Assembly: GCA_963675135.1 (NCBI GenBank)
Contig: OY776121.1
Location: 67,534,265-67,598,264 of the forward strand
Length of the DNA: 64,000 nt
Source of the DNA: Galeopsis tetrahit
Lineage: Eukaryota > Streptophyta > Magnoliopsida > Lamiales > Lamiaceae
Direction of reading: 5' to 3'
Below the pieces are notes generated by a model, which saw nothing but the letters and a program-made list of their open reading frames with translations, had not been told where the DNA came from and made no database searches. This document shows positions 1-11,110 of this stretch, one piece after another. Positions within the stretch are counted from its first letter, which is position 1. Each line of letters starts with the position of its first letter. The position numbers and the translations under genes were made by a program.

Positions 1-778
1 TGAACCCTTTTCCACATATCGTGCAAAAATGGGTGTGAGGAGCGAGGATTTCTTCCTTTTCGAGTTGCAGAATTTCGTAAGAACCGGGAGGTAGGTTCTC
101 ACTTTCGTCAGCATCGTCATCACTTTTCATATCATGGTCTTCAACGGGAAAAATTTGCTCCATTCCGAAAATACCCTTTGGGTCAGATTGATTTTCCACA
201 TTGTTGTTATGCTGAAGAACAACGTTATTCGAGACCCCTGTGGGCTGATTCGTCATTTCACTAAATCGCCTCAGCTGGGAGATGCAACTTTCAGAGCAAA
301 GGGTGTTTTTCACAGACGGTAAAAGGCTCCCTGCAGTAGATATCAACTGAACTATAATTGAAGTTAGGTCAGCAGTTATAAGCTGCTGTTGCTGAACCAC
401 GAGTTCATCAGGGGGTTGACCTCTTCGTCCGACAACTAAATGCACCAGATCCTGAAGCCGATGAATCTTTTTCTCTAAAAACGAGAGGTTGTTTAGCATT
501 GCTTTCGGATCCCAATCTTGCGCATTGTTCGATTGATGAGCCTCGCATATCTGCTTACCTTGACGATCAGTCATTTGTTTCTGGTTATTCATGTTACCAG
601 CAACAGAAATTTCAGCTCCAATTCCAAATGGACAATTCAGACCAGAAAATTGTTGAGCTCCATAATCATTAAATGATGAAGTGTTGAAATTTGTGAAAGC
701 TGGATGTGTGTTGAGTGATTCACAACCCGATGATGACTTCCCCCATGTTTCTGCACATAGACTCTCGTCTGGGTCCAT
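1..778 (-). CDS. STOP1: STOP1-type C2H2 zinc-finger transcription factor, N-terminal part
   Basis: Nuclear C2H2 regulator of tolerance to low pH and aluminium; in Arabidopsis STOP1 activates ALMT1 and related genes. The frame is open from the ATG at 778 to the window edge, about 259 codons, starting MDPDESLCAETWGKSS. A conserved helix (LSFLEKKIHRLQDLVHLVVG) is followed by a Gln-rich QQQQL segment and ITADLTSIIVQLISTAGSLL. An acidic stretch and the family hallmark ENLPPGSYEILQLEKEEI come next, then the start of the first zinc finger (HTHFCTICGKGF), where the window stops. The other fingers and the C terminus lie outside. About half the usual 500 residues are present, with no stop or frameshift. 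The ATG is the first in frame and opens a family-like N terminus. The family assignment is by recall but very characteristic. Confidence 0.93.
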   Translation of the reverse strand, partial: MDPDESLCAETWGKSSSGCESLNTHPAFTNFNTSSFNDYGAQQFSGLNCPFGIGAEISVAGNMNNQKQMTDRQGKQICEAHQSNNAQDWDPKAMLNNLSFLEKKIHRLQDLVHLVVGRRGQPPDELVVQQQQLITADLTSIIVQLISTAGSLLPSVKNTLCSESCISQLRRFSEMTNQPTGVSNNVVLQHNNNVENQSDPKGIFGMEQIFPVEDHDMKSDDDADESENLPPGSYEILQLEKEEILAPHTHFCTICGKGF

Positions 779-830
779 ATCAACTCGGCTTTCTCAAGTA
801 CCAAACAGAGCGATTAAGGGCAGATAGCGA

Positions 831-1650
831 CTGCGAATTCCCTTGAAATTAGTAGCAATCATATAACAAACACACATTTTAGCTTTCAGCAGAACATCTC
901 AACAAGCCAATGAACATTGAATCAGAAAATTTACACCTCTTCAACCCTCCCCATGCCCAAACAAAAACAAAGAACAAGACAAAAAATCACTTCCAGCTGT
1001 ATGATGGTTATTCAGTTGAAGATGAACCACACTTATTTTACGATAGGGGGTGTTTGGAACGGTTTTCCCCAATCGGATTTGAGACTTCAAAATACAAAAT
1101 CGTCGTTCGTTTAGGGGTGTAAATGTCAAGTTCTAAAATCCAATACAATCATTTTTTATCTTCTATATCCAATTAATCAACCATTACTCAAGCAAATCCA
1201 ATAAAATCCTCTATCAAAATCTCATAACTGTATTTCGTTCGCCACTTTCAAATCATCAGAAAAGGTTTTGAGTTGCAGGAAATTACACTCATGAAACTCA
1301 ATTGCATATATCCATCAGGAATCTACAGACAACATATCAGAAAAAGATAGACATAAAGATTTCATTTTTACAAACATTCACAATGATTTTGCTCTTATTT
1401 TGTGGATTTTTTTTTCTACTGTATAAATTCTCAAGTCGAGCCAAGTCTCTCAAATCACATTCAAAATTATTTAGCAGACGACCAGAAACTAGTGGATTTA
1501 ACATCAGAACATACAAATCAAGAACAAGGGAAAAACAGTGATCCAATGGATATCAAAAGATAGAAACTCACCGATTTAACAGAGGCCAGATGGTGTTGTG
1601 AGTGGCAAATACCAAAAGAGACAGCAACTTTGAAGTCAATCCATATATAT
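831..1650 (-). other. Probable 5' UTR intron and leader exon of the STOP1-type gene
   Basis: A consensus donor (CG|GTGAGTTTC, exon ending at 1572) lies upstream of the start codon, and a pyrimidine-rich acceptor ending in CAG falls at 831-833. This fits one leader intron of about 740 bases. The leader exon would run from 1572 to an undetermined transcription start near 1650-1700. The short open frames inside the intron look like chance. This is inferred from splice signals only. Confidence 0.5.
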
Positions 1651-2436
1651 CATCTTCACCTCTCTATTCAATGCCTTGTACTAGGTCTTACTGCCTGTAG
1701 TAGTAATAATAATATTTAAACCGTGAACATTGAAGTAAGTTAACTTATGGTTTATCTAATTAATAAAATAGGGCAAATCGCACAAAACTGACCTTAAAAT
1801 TCTTTTGTAAATTTATTAAAACAAACGATTTTTTCCCCATTTTCGTAAATTGATATTGGTACCGTTCAATAAATTTGCAATCAAAATGTTTTTTTCCAAG
1901 AAAAAAGAAAGTTTATATTTCACAATTTTCACTTTATACTACTTTTTCCGTTTCATAAAGTTTGTCGAATCATGTTTCAAAGGAAGAGTGGAAAAAGGAA
2001 TGGGAGGGAAAGAAAAGAAAAGAGAAAAAAATGATGAATAGTTTGTAAAAAAAAACATTTTCCTTAATTCTATACAAAATGAAAAATGTAATAAACTGTA
2101 TGAAAGGGAAGGAGTACCTTCTTACCATTTAACTCTAATTATATTCTAGAACAAAGGTTTGTTTTTAATTTTTTAAGAGATAATATTTTCTTCTATTCAG
2201 GATTTTTTTTTATGAATATAGATGGAAATAGATAATTTTATAAATTTTTATGTATAAATAATAATAAAAAAGTTGATTTATATATATTTTCGAATTCAAA
2301 AGTAAAATTATTGCTTTTTTTTTTTTTTTTTAATATTGTGTGAAAGGTTCAAATATATTTTAGGGTTGAATTATTATGGTATGCTTCCAAGAAGTAGAGT
2401 CGAGTCCTGTCTCTCACGCGTTCTCTCAAATCCCAA
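1651..2436. other. AT-rich spacer upstream of STOP1
   Basis: Probable promoter region of the leftward STOP1-type gene. It holds A/T-rich low-complexity DNA and a T-homopolymer near 2314-2331. I see no gene or mobile-element ends here. Confidence 0.5.
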
Positions 2437-2445
2437 TCAATAAAA

Positions 2446-2695
2446 GGGTTGGTCTGCTATGGACTCGAGTGCATGTTGTGCACCCTAGTCCATGTTGCAC
2501 TTTTCAATTTTACTGTCTTACACTTTTTGATAAATGGTGTTGCACTTTTCAATTATTAAACTGTATAATAATATTTTTAGTTATAGTGACTTACACTTTT
2601 TAGTAATATTGTGTTGTATTTTTCAGTTTAATAACTTACATTTTTCTTTACACTAGGGTGCACAACATGCACTCGAGTGCATACTAGACTTTACC
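2446..2695. mobile_element. MULE-type MITE with 9-bp target duplication
   Basis: A non-autonomous foldback element of 250 bp. The duplication TCAATAAAA flanks it at 2437-2445 and 2696-2704; 9 bp is the Mutator-superfamily signature. The terminal inverted repeats are about 45 bp and share the palindromic core ACTCGAGTGCATGTTGTGCA. The first dozen bases of each end are more diverged. The interior has repeated CACTTTTCA-like motifs, as in the larger MULE at 23089-24470. It has no coding capacity. Confidence 0.85.
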
Positions 2696-3040
2696 TCAAT
2701 AAAAATTGATACTTGTGGGCCCACAATGGGAATTAACAAGCTTTTAATCTAATTAAATAATGAATTATTGAAGAAGAACTGTAGAGAGCTGTATTAGTGG
2801 TGTAAATTGATGTAAAAAAGATAGATTAATTATGATTCGCCAAGCTGGATGCTTCCCTCTTCAAGGACCAATGCACTTGCATTAATGTTTGCAGAGGAAA
2901 GTCAGCATATTTTTAAATGCATTTTATTTTGTTTAAATCTAAAGCCAAATTTGATGAATAAACCTTTACTATTAAAATCTTTAATAATTTTACTCCTCAA
3001 CATGATCGAGAGTTGTAAAACTCACGTTGTCTATGTTATT

Positions 3041-3055
3041 TTTTTTTTTTGAAGG
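3041..3055 (-). repeat. Ultra-short poly(A)-ended insertion in a 19-bp duplication
   Basis: Fifteen bases (T10 then GAAGG; CCTTC plus A10 on the minus strand) lie between two identical 19-bp copies, TCACGTTGTCTATGTTATT, at 3022-3040 and 3056-3074. A perfect long duplication around a poly(A) end is the mark of target-primed reverse transcription, here with almost the whole element lost by 5' truncation. Confidence 0.6.
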
Positions 3056-3071
3056 TCACGTTGTCTATGTT

Positions 3072-3920
3072 ATTAAATGAATCGATTTCAATCTCTTAAA
3101 ATCTAAGAATTATCATGTCATTCTATTATGTTCGTTAGTCTCAATTCAATTCACTTACAAATCGAATTAAACTATATATATTTTCAGCTCGTTAATGTAT
3201 TTGAACAAACTCAATCTTTAAATACTTGGCTTGAGTTGTCTCAAATAAGATACCTACTCCTTAGTTCATCTTGAAAAAAAAAAAATACACGCGCATCAGC
3301 ATAAAATTGGCATTATGGTGGACAACGAAGTGGGCATTGAAATGGTACGTTATTGATAAAAATTAAGTGTGCAATCATCAGAATCGAATATTTAGTCGTT
3401 ACATTTATTTTACAGTTACATGCAATGATATGTGATGTTGAAAATATTGTATACATAAGTTTGAACTTGGCTCGTTTATAGTAAATGAATCGAGTTCAAA
3501 TGCATATAATTAAATACTCAATTTATTAACAAGTCAACTCGAAGTTAACATGTTAGACTCGATATTTAAGAATTATTTTATAATTCTATTAGTCTCGAAC
3601 TCGATTTACTTGTGAGTCAAATCAAACTTTATTTTCAGCTTGTTACTGTAATTGAGTGAACTCGATTTAAATTTGACTAATGCGTAAATTAAATTCGAAC
3701 TTCAAATACTTGACTCGAAAAACAACTAGACTCCATAGTTTGTCTTGAAAAAAAGACAAGAGCAGTAAGGTGAGGTGAGCATATAATTGGCATTATGCAT
3801 GGTGGGGCAACGAAGTGGGCAGTGAAATGATTATTGATAAAAATTAAGTGTGCAATCATTGGTCGTCATTTTACAATTACATGCAATTATATGTAATGTT
3901 GAAAATATCGTATACATAAT
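3072..3920 (+). repeat. Diverged tandem duplication, unit about 430-480 bp
   Basis: Two adjacent segments, about 3072-3460 and 3481-3920, share ordered blocks: AAATGAATCGA, TATTTTCAGCT, CTTGAAAAAAA, AATTGGCATTATG, CAACGAAGTGGGCA, ATTGATAAAAATTAAGTG and GTATACATAA. They differ by substitutions and indels, so the event is old. There is no coding potential. Confidence 0.65.
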
Positions 3921-4202
3921 ACTATATGCGTGTATCAAGTAAAAATCGGGTGTAAGTAGCCGTGTCAAAAAATATTGACAATTTATCAATTTATGCGTGT
4001 CAGTTCGTGTTTAAAAATATTAATAATGATATGACAAAATATAAAGAAAAACTTATGTGAAACGATCTCATATATAAAACGTATATTATCGAAAATTTTG
4101 AATTATACTTTAATTTAAAACATAATTAAGTTGAGACTACATAAAAATATGAATCATAATAATAGCGTAAATAAGATTGGTCTCACATAAATGTTTATAA
4201 TT

Positions 4203-4241
<39 letters not shown>

Positions 4242-5002
4242 CCTTTGGATTTTTTGTCAATACATGCGTGACATAGCTGATGACCTTAATTATTTTGGGT
4301 GACATTTCATTTACATCACACCACAAATTCAATTAAGATGGGCACGATTTTAAGTGATAGGGTTATCTAATTACATTTTGTCTGATTTTGAGTCTTTGAT
4401 GGCTATTTCAATCTAATTTATTTCCAGTATCTTGTATTTTTTTAATGCTGGACCTTTTAAATGTAATAATTTTTAAAAAATAATTATATTTCTATAAAGC
4501 ATATATAGGTATGAAGATAAATTATATTTTGAGTTTATATTTGTCAAAAAAATGGGTTTTCCCCTCTTCTTTTTTTTATGATGACATAATTGATGATGAA
4601 ATCTAATATTCAAGCACCCCCTTTTTGAATGAAGAGAACATATATCATTATATGAATTTTATTTGTTTTTATAGGGGAAAAAAAGGTGCCGTCGGTGGAT
4701 AGAATTTCATTAGGCTATCGAAATCCCTTTTCTGATTTTTCTTTTTATTCCCAAGGAATAAAATCAAAATATGGCACCCACGGAATAAAATAGAAATTAG
4801 GAATCTACGGTTGAATTAAGGTCGAATTATTACTAATTTGAATTAAGGAAATAAAATCAAATCGAGAAAAAGTAACAATTTTTTTGTAAGTTTTCATGTT
4901 GGAACTTACATTAGTTTTCTTTTTAAAAAAAAAAAAAAAAACTAGAAAGAGAGTTATATATTAATCCCATTCCGCAATCTCATGCTCTGTCCAAACAAGT
5001 GG
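3921..5002. other. AT-rich spacer with a TA microsatellite
   Basis: Non-coding DNA between the tandem duplication and the gypsy element. It includes an uninterrupted TA dinucleotide run at 4206-4241 and an A-homopolymer near 4926-4940. I found no gene and no paired transposon ends. Confidence 0.5.
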
Positions 5003-5007
5003 ACAGG

Positions 5008-5445
5008 TGATGCAGCGTGTGCGTGATCAAAAGAAAGAACAACAAGAAACGTTGATTCACAGAATACATGAATCTTGATAAAACGAAGAATAATTCTTCA
5101 ATAATAATTTCAATCTGAAAAACTGCTCCACAATGTTTGGAAAACGAGAATAAAACCAAACCCCAGTGTACGGAATTAGGAAATTACAAAAAAACCCCAA
5201 AACAATTAAAAATTGCAAAAATAACACCCAAAAAACAATAAAACGCGTTTTTGACCACTCAAACGATGAAATTTGGCCAAAAAACGTCGCATGTCACGGC
5301 AGAGCCGTGTGTTTGACTTGTAGCATCGATTCCACCCGGAAAAGTGTGCTCACACGTCAAAATCAGTTTCCAGCTCCCAAAACTTCAAAAATTCTTCGGA
5401 TGCTCTCGTTTCTTCAAAAATTGCAACGCCACTCGTGCTACATCA
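5008..5445 (-). repeat. 3' LTR of the gypsy element
   Basis: About 438 bp, TGATG...CATCA. It pairs with 14576-15014, with scattered substitutions and single-base indels. It is the 3' LTR because the element reads on the minus strand. The last codons of the integrase frame lie inside it. Confidence 0.95.
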
Positions 5446-6756
5446 TTCCCTCCCGGGTAGAAGAGATTCGCCCTCGAATCTGAATCAGCCTCATCACTGG
5501 ACGATGAATCCTCTACAAAGGGAATCAAGTGCTTCACATTAAAGACATTCGACGTACGGACATAACTTGGTAATTGCAGCCTATATGCATTCGAGTTGAT
5601 TTTCTCCACGATCTCAACCGGTCCAATCTTCTTAGCAGCCAATTTAGAATACTCACGAGTAGGAAAATGGTCCTTTGTTAAAATAGCCCACACAAAATCA
5701 CCCACTTCAAAATCAACCCGACGACGACGCAGATTTGCATGTGCCTTATACTTAGAAGTAGCCTCAACAACCCGAGCATGAGTGTCACGATGAACCTGCT
5801 GAATCTGTGTCACCAAATCCGTTACGCTAGCATGGGAAGGGACCTTGCTAGGCAAAGGCAGCAAGTCAAGCGGACCACGGGGCACAACACCATACACAAT
5901 CTGAAAAGGGCTAAAACCGGTAGTACGGTTGACAACATGATTGTGAGCAAATTCAACCTGACTAACCTTCGAATCCCAAGATCTGAGATTATCACCAACC
6001 AAGTTGCGAAGCAAATTACCCAAAGAACGATTAACCACCTCCGTTTGGCCATCAGTTTGAGGATGGTAAGTGCTACTGAAATTAATGGACGTGTTCACTG
6101 AACGCCACAAACTACGCCAGAAATGACTAACAAAACGAGTGTACCGATCAGAAACAATGGAAGAAGGGAGTCCATGGAGGCGGTACACCTCACGAAAGTA
6201 TAACTGTGCCACATTAACAGCATCAACTGTTTTCTTGCAAGGAATGAAATGAGTCATCTTGGAGAATCGATCAACCACCACAAAGATTGAATCATTCCCC
6301 CGTTGCGTCCGTGGAAGGCCAAGAACAAAATCCATACTCACATCAACCCACAGCTGCTTCGGAATGGGAAAGGGCATATACAAACCCGCATTAGATGCAG
6401 TCCCTTTCGACACCTGGCAAATACGACAACGAGTCACAAACCTGCCCACCTCTCTATGCATCGAAGGCCAAAAATAAGAAGCCGCTGCAAGCTGAAAAGT
6501 CCGGTCACGACCCACATGACCCTCGTTGTGCAATTCCTGGATGATTTTGGGACGAAGGCTGCAATCAGGAATACACAACTGGAGGCCCCGAAATAGAAAT
6601 TCATCCTCCAAAATGAAAGGAGAACCACCACCCTGCTGGATCTGAAGAAGAACTTTGGAGAAGAAAGGATCCTCCACATACAAATCAATAAGAGACTCAA
6701 ACCCCAGAACATGTACCCGAAAAGTCGAGATCAGATTATGGCGACGACTCAAAGCA
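5385..6756 (-). pseudogene. Gypsy RNase H end and integrase (pol C-terminal part)
   Basis: An open stretch that resumes after the hAT insertion, with ALSRRHN marking the end of RNase H. The integrase zinc-binding module follows (HNEGH ... CRICQ). The DDE core is readable: Asp in VDVSMDFVLGLP, Asp in IVSDRYTRF (the neighbouring residue is Tyr where Asp is usual) and Glu in QTDGQTEVVNRS. A GPY/F-type module follows (KLAAKKIGPVEIVEKI). No classical chromodomain is visible. The tail is Ser/Asp-rich with DSRANLFYPGGND and continues about 20 codons into the 3' LTR. This segment has no internal stop, but the gene is broken upstream. Confidence 0.9.
5446..5454 (-). other. Polypurine tract of the gypsy element
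   Basis: On the minus strand GGGAGGGAA directly abuts the 3' LTR, the place and composition expected of the plus-strand primer. It lies within the integrase frame, where the surrounding sequence codes for the Pro-Gly-Gly-Asn of a PGGND motif. Confidence 0.8.
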
Positions 6757-6764
6757 TCTGCCAC

Positions 6765-9700
6765 CAAGGGCGGACCCAGAAAAAAAAATAGGACGGGCTG
6801 CTGAAAGTCTAGAAAAAATTCAGTAAACAAAAAAAAAAATTTACATAAGCTGCGCCCTACGATTCTTTATCCGATAAAATTCATCGATAATAGAATCAGG
6901 ATCAATATTTTCAAACAACTCTCTTTCAATATAGACAACCATAGAATCTGATAGATAATCACTCTCCATTTTATTTCGAAGAACACTCTTGACATGTTTC
7001 ATAGCTGAAAATGCTCGTTCAGTCGTCGCAGTGGTGACAGGAAGTGTCAAAACAAGGCGAACCAATCTCGTAATCAAAGCATAATCTTGTGTCTTGTTTG
7101 TCTCGACTAACTTCTGGGATAGTTCAGAAATAGTTGACAAATTCTGAAAACTTTCATGAGAATACATATCAAATTTGTAGTGTTGTAATTCAAGTCTCAG
7201 GCGAATCATTTCTTGATGTATAAAATCATCTGGATAAAACCTATCAGCGAGATCATAAATATGATCTTCATTAAACAACCTGAAGTTGTCTTTAGGATCC
7301 AAGGCGACACCAAGCTTAAGAAGTTCTACTGTCTCATCTTTGAACCTGTTATTGATTTCAGACAACTGAGTATCTATCGCATTGTTAAAGACATCAACTC
7401 GATAATGATGCCCAAATGTGATAGAGTCAACTTGTTGACACGAACGTCCTTTACCCACTTCATAACAATCATTCATATTAGGTATTGCAATGTTATGTTC
7501 TCGACAAACTGGCTCCACCTCATCAGTTAGAAGACGATCAAAACCTTCATCCCTCAACAATTGAAGTAAACTTTTAGTACTTGAGACAAGATCCATTGCA
7601 TTCAAGATATCAAGTGACTTTTGCTGCAAAGATCGACAAAGTATATTTGAAATTCCTAAGATTTTATTCATCAAGTGTAGGATGAATACAAAATCAAAAG
7701 ACCTCATTACCATTCGACAACCATAAACTTCCCCACCTGTATCGTAAGAAGAACCCTCATCTGACATATATTGAAGCACAGTAATCACCGCACCATACAT
7801 ATCAATCAAACTACATGTGGAATCAAAATGAGAACTCCAACGAGTTTCTCCCGGACAATGCAGACTACCCATTTGATTAGCTCTTCTACCAGTTTCACGT
7901 TCTCCTGTAGCTACCTTTTCTACAATTTCAATAGTTTGAGCAGATCGTAGCTCAGTATGACGCTTAGAAGAAGCACCAACGATATTTACAATCTTATTCA
8001 AGTTTGAAAAGAAACAATAAACTGGTCGTATTTTTCCACCTGCAGCAACTAATGCCAATTGCAATCGATGAGCAAAACAATGAACATGATATGCATACGG
8101 ACAATCTCTCAAAAAAAGGGCTTGTAATCCATTCCATACACCACCCATATTGCTCGCTCCATCGTACCCTTGACCCCGCATATTGCATATTTGCAGGTTA
8201 TGTCGACTTAAGACAAGACATATTTCATTTTTCAATGTCACAGCAGTAGTATCTTTAACATGTACAATGTCAAGAAAACGTTCTTTTACAAGACCAGCAA
8301 CATCAACAAATCTTAACACAATAGCCATTTGCTCCCTGTTAGATATATCTCTAGCTTCATCAACTAAAATGCAAAACTTTGAATCACCAATCTCCTCACG
8401 AATTTTGTTTCTCACCCGGCTACCAAAGATACTCAAAATCTCTTTTTGAACTTTCGGTGATATATACTTTGCATTTAAAGGAGCATTCTCTAAAACAACA
8501 TCATTGATTTCAATATTCATCTCTCCCAAAAGTTTTATCAATTCAATGAGATTACCTCGATTTTTGGAAGATACTGACTCATCATGTCCTCTCAACGCAC
8601 AAGCTTGCAAAGTAAGGTATTGAAGACATTTAATCGTTGTCATAACCCGCAAACGATTTCTCAATATGCTTTATCAATATGCTTTATCAATATGCTGAGA
8701 GACATTCTTTAAAGAGTTCATATAAACTACTGCAGTGTTGTGATTTGAATTAGTATCTCCCACATGTTTTAAAAATGAACAATTCTTCCCATTGTTGACT
8801 CTTTTCCAACTATCGAACCCACCAAATGTAAATGCACAATGACTATTGTTCAAATGATCAAATAAGAAGCACGGAAAGCAATATGCAGCATGATTTGTGG
8901 GTGAGTACTCTAACCAAGGAAATTGACGAAACCACGAGATTTGAAATCGACGAAACTGATGTCCGTCGAATGTTGGCTTATATTCATCCAAAATTGGTTG
9001 AAATGCTCCCATTTTTATGTAAGCTCGTCTTATTTCATCTCTTTGATTGACAAGATGTTCACAAATTGGGATACGTTTTCAATTCTTTGCGATTGAGAAG
9101 GTTGGACATTTGGAGGCAGAGGTTGCGGGGCTGCATTATCATTGTTTGATGCAAGTTGTTCTTCACTTGTCGTAGATTCCTTCCTATTAAAATTGATGAA
9201 AAGTGACTTAATACTTTTACCTCTCTTCGCTTTTCGATTATCCATTACCTATTACAAAATCAAATACATAATTAATCACTTATATGTTACAGTAATTAAT
9301 TACCACCAAAAAAATACTTCCAGTGGCACAATGCAATATTTAAATAAATTAATATAAAGTAATACAAATTTTCCAGTATCCTAATTCCTAAAGCAATCAA
9401 CAATTTTATTAATAAAAAATTGAGAAGTTCGATCAGAACAATACAATAAATTAATGGATATATAAGTTCTGTTTTGGCATTGGCCACACCGCCTTTGGAA
9501 CAAAAACCAATTAAGGGGCTCTCACAACTCACAAGCTCTCCCTCTATATCAATTATATTCTCTATAATTAAAAACAGTGCAACTGCGCAAGACAAAGAAA
9601 AAGAATACAGGGAGTCAGGGACGAAAGATTTTGTTTGTATACCTTATTCAACAATTTGACGTCACTGAAACCAAAAGAAGAGCACCGGCGACTCGACGCT

Positions 9701-10044
9701 AAACGGTATGGAAACAATAAAAATATAGGTCGGCGTCGGCGACGATACAATAGCGGTGAAGTCACAAAGTGCGAAATTGCAGCGGCGCAGGTTTGAGGGT
9801 TTTGATTTGGGAATTTTTAATTTAGGGTTTAGAGGTTAATTAGAAATTTAGTTTGTTAATCAAAGAGTCAAATAATTAATTTAATATAGCTTAGACGCAT
9901 TCGAATTTTTGTGGGTGGATTATTTTTATTCTTTTTGGGTGGGCTATTTTTTTTTTTTAATATATATATATAATTTAAAAAAAAAAAAAATTCAAAACTG
10001 GGTGGGCTATAGCCCGCCCCAGCCAACACTATGGTCCGCCCTTG
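6765..10044 (-). mobile_element. hAT-superfamily DNA transposon inside the gypsy pol gene
   Basis: 3,280 bp with 12-bp terminal inverted repeats (CAAGGGCGGACC / GGTCCGCCCTTG) and a perfect 8-bp target duplication TCTGCCAC at 6757-6764 and 10045-10052. TIR and duplication length are both typical of hAT. It carries a degraded transposase on the minus strand at 6841-9245. The remaining 800 bp on the transposase 5' side is non-coding, with a run of A and T near 9950-9990. It cuts the gypsy coding sequence between RNase H residues VAD and ALSRR. Confidence 0.95.
6841..9245 (-). pseudogene. hAT transposase, TTF-finger/DUF4371 (ZMYM1-like) type, frameshifted
   Basis: Three consecutive reading frames together give a transposase of about 790 residues. 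The N-terminal piece from the ATG at 9245 is Lys/Ser-rich. After a frameshift near 9060 comes RIPICEHLVNQRDEIRRAY and a TTF-type zinc-finger region (FQISWFRQFPWLEY, AAYCFPCFLF). A second break at 8655-8710 coincides with repeats of a 13-bp unit. The long 607-codon piece follows, with a DUF4371-like core (CILVDEARDIS, QGYDGASNMGG, CFAHRLQLAL) and the hAT C-terminal dimerisation motif (TERAFSAMKHVKSVLRNKM). At least two frameshifts make it non-functional unless supplied in trans. A domesticated host gene is unlikely given the intact transposon ends. Confidence 0.88.
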
Positions 10045-10052
10045 TCTGCCAC

Positions 10053-11102
10053 CTTGTTAGAGACCCCTGCTTTATGTTTAATAACGAATGTGAACTGTTG
10101 GAGGAAAGAAATCCAGGATGCATGGCGGTGAGATATCTTATCTTGGCTCCCCAAATGTTTCAAGGCATCGTGATCAGTAAAGAGAACAAACTCCCGCTGG
10201 AAGAGATAATGCCTCCAATGCCGAACATCCTGGACTATGGCATAAAACTCCACATCATATGTGCTGAAACGGAGTTTGGAACTTGCCAACTTCTCACTGA
10301 GAAAGGCCATCGGACAGCCTGCTTGGCTCAAAACCGCCCCAATTCCTGATTTCGAAGCATCACAATGTAACTCAAAAGGCTGGGAGAAATCAGGAAAAAT
10401 TAGGATAAGTGCTGTCGTCAGTCTATGTTTGATCTCATCAAAGGCAGTTGACGCATCCTCTGTCCACACAAACTTGGTCCCCTTCATGCAATCTGTTATT
10501 GGTGCTATAATACTACTGAAATGTGGAATGAACCGTCGATAGAAAGAGGCTCGCCCATGAAAGCTCCTGACCGTCGTAATAGATGTAGGGGTCGGCCAGT
10601 GATGAATGGCCTCAATTTTACTCGAATCTGCTGAAAGGCCCTGATCAGACACAACATACCCTAAAAACTGTACTGAAGTAGTCATAAAGGCGCACTTGCC
10701 GAAGGCTGCATAAAACTGATCCCGACGTAAAACCAACAAGACCTCCCATAGATGTTGTAGGTGAGAGTCGGGGCTGTCACTGTAAATCAGAATGTCGTCG
10801 AAATAAACGACGATGAATTTACCAATGAAAGGACGTAGGGCCTGATTCATGACACGCATGAAAGTACTTAGGGAATTAGACAACCCAAATGACATTACCA
10901 ACCACTCAAACAACCCCTCCCGAGTTTTAAATGTTGTCTTCCACTCATCTCCAACTCGAATACGAATTTGGTGATAGCTACTCTTCAAATCCAGTTTACT
11001 AAAGATGGAGGTCCGACCCAACTGGTCCAACAAATCATCCAACCGAGGAATAGAAAAACGATACCTCACTGTTATCTTTTTAATGGCACGAATGTACACA
11101 CA
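10053..11102 (-). pseudogene. Gypsy reverse transcriptase core and RNase H (central part)
   Basis: Open frame between the two hAT insertions. It contains the reverse transcriptase catalytic motif FIVVYFDDILIYSDS, the palm motif LKSSYHQIRI and the connection YVVSDQGLSADSSKI. The RNase H domain follows (FELHCDASKSGIGAVLSQ, ending AGVSNKVAD at the hAT junction). The catalytic residues are present. The upstream part of the domain lies beyond the hAT at 11111-12639. Confidence 0.93.
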
Positions 11103-11110
11103 CATGCGTC

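Noticed and set aside
1302..3052. Short ORFs of 60-80 codons in the STOP1 leader intron and spacer
   Set aside because: No recognisable motifs, biased toward Phe/Lys/Leu as expected from AT-rich DNA, and lying in non-coding context.
5166..6596. Plus-strand ORFs over the gypsy LTR and integrase
   Set aside because: They are antisense shadows of the minus-strand integrase and LTR.
6841..9245. Domesticated hAT transposase gene
   Set aside because: It still lies between intact hAT ends with a perfect 8-bp duplication and has at least two frameshifts.
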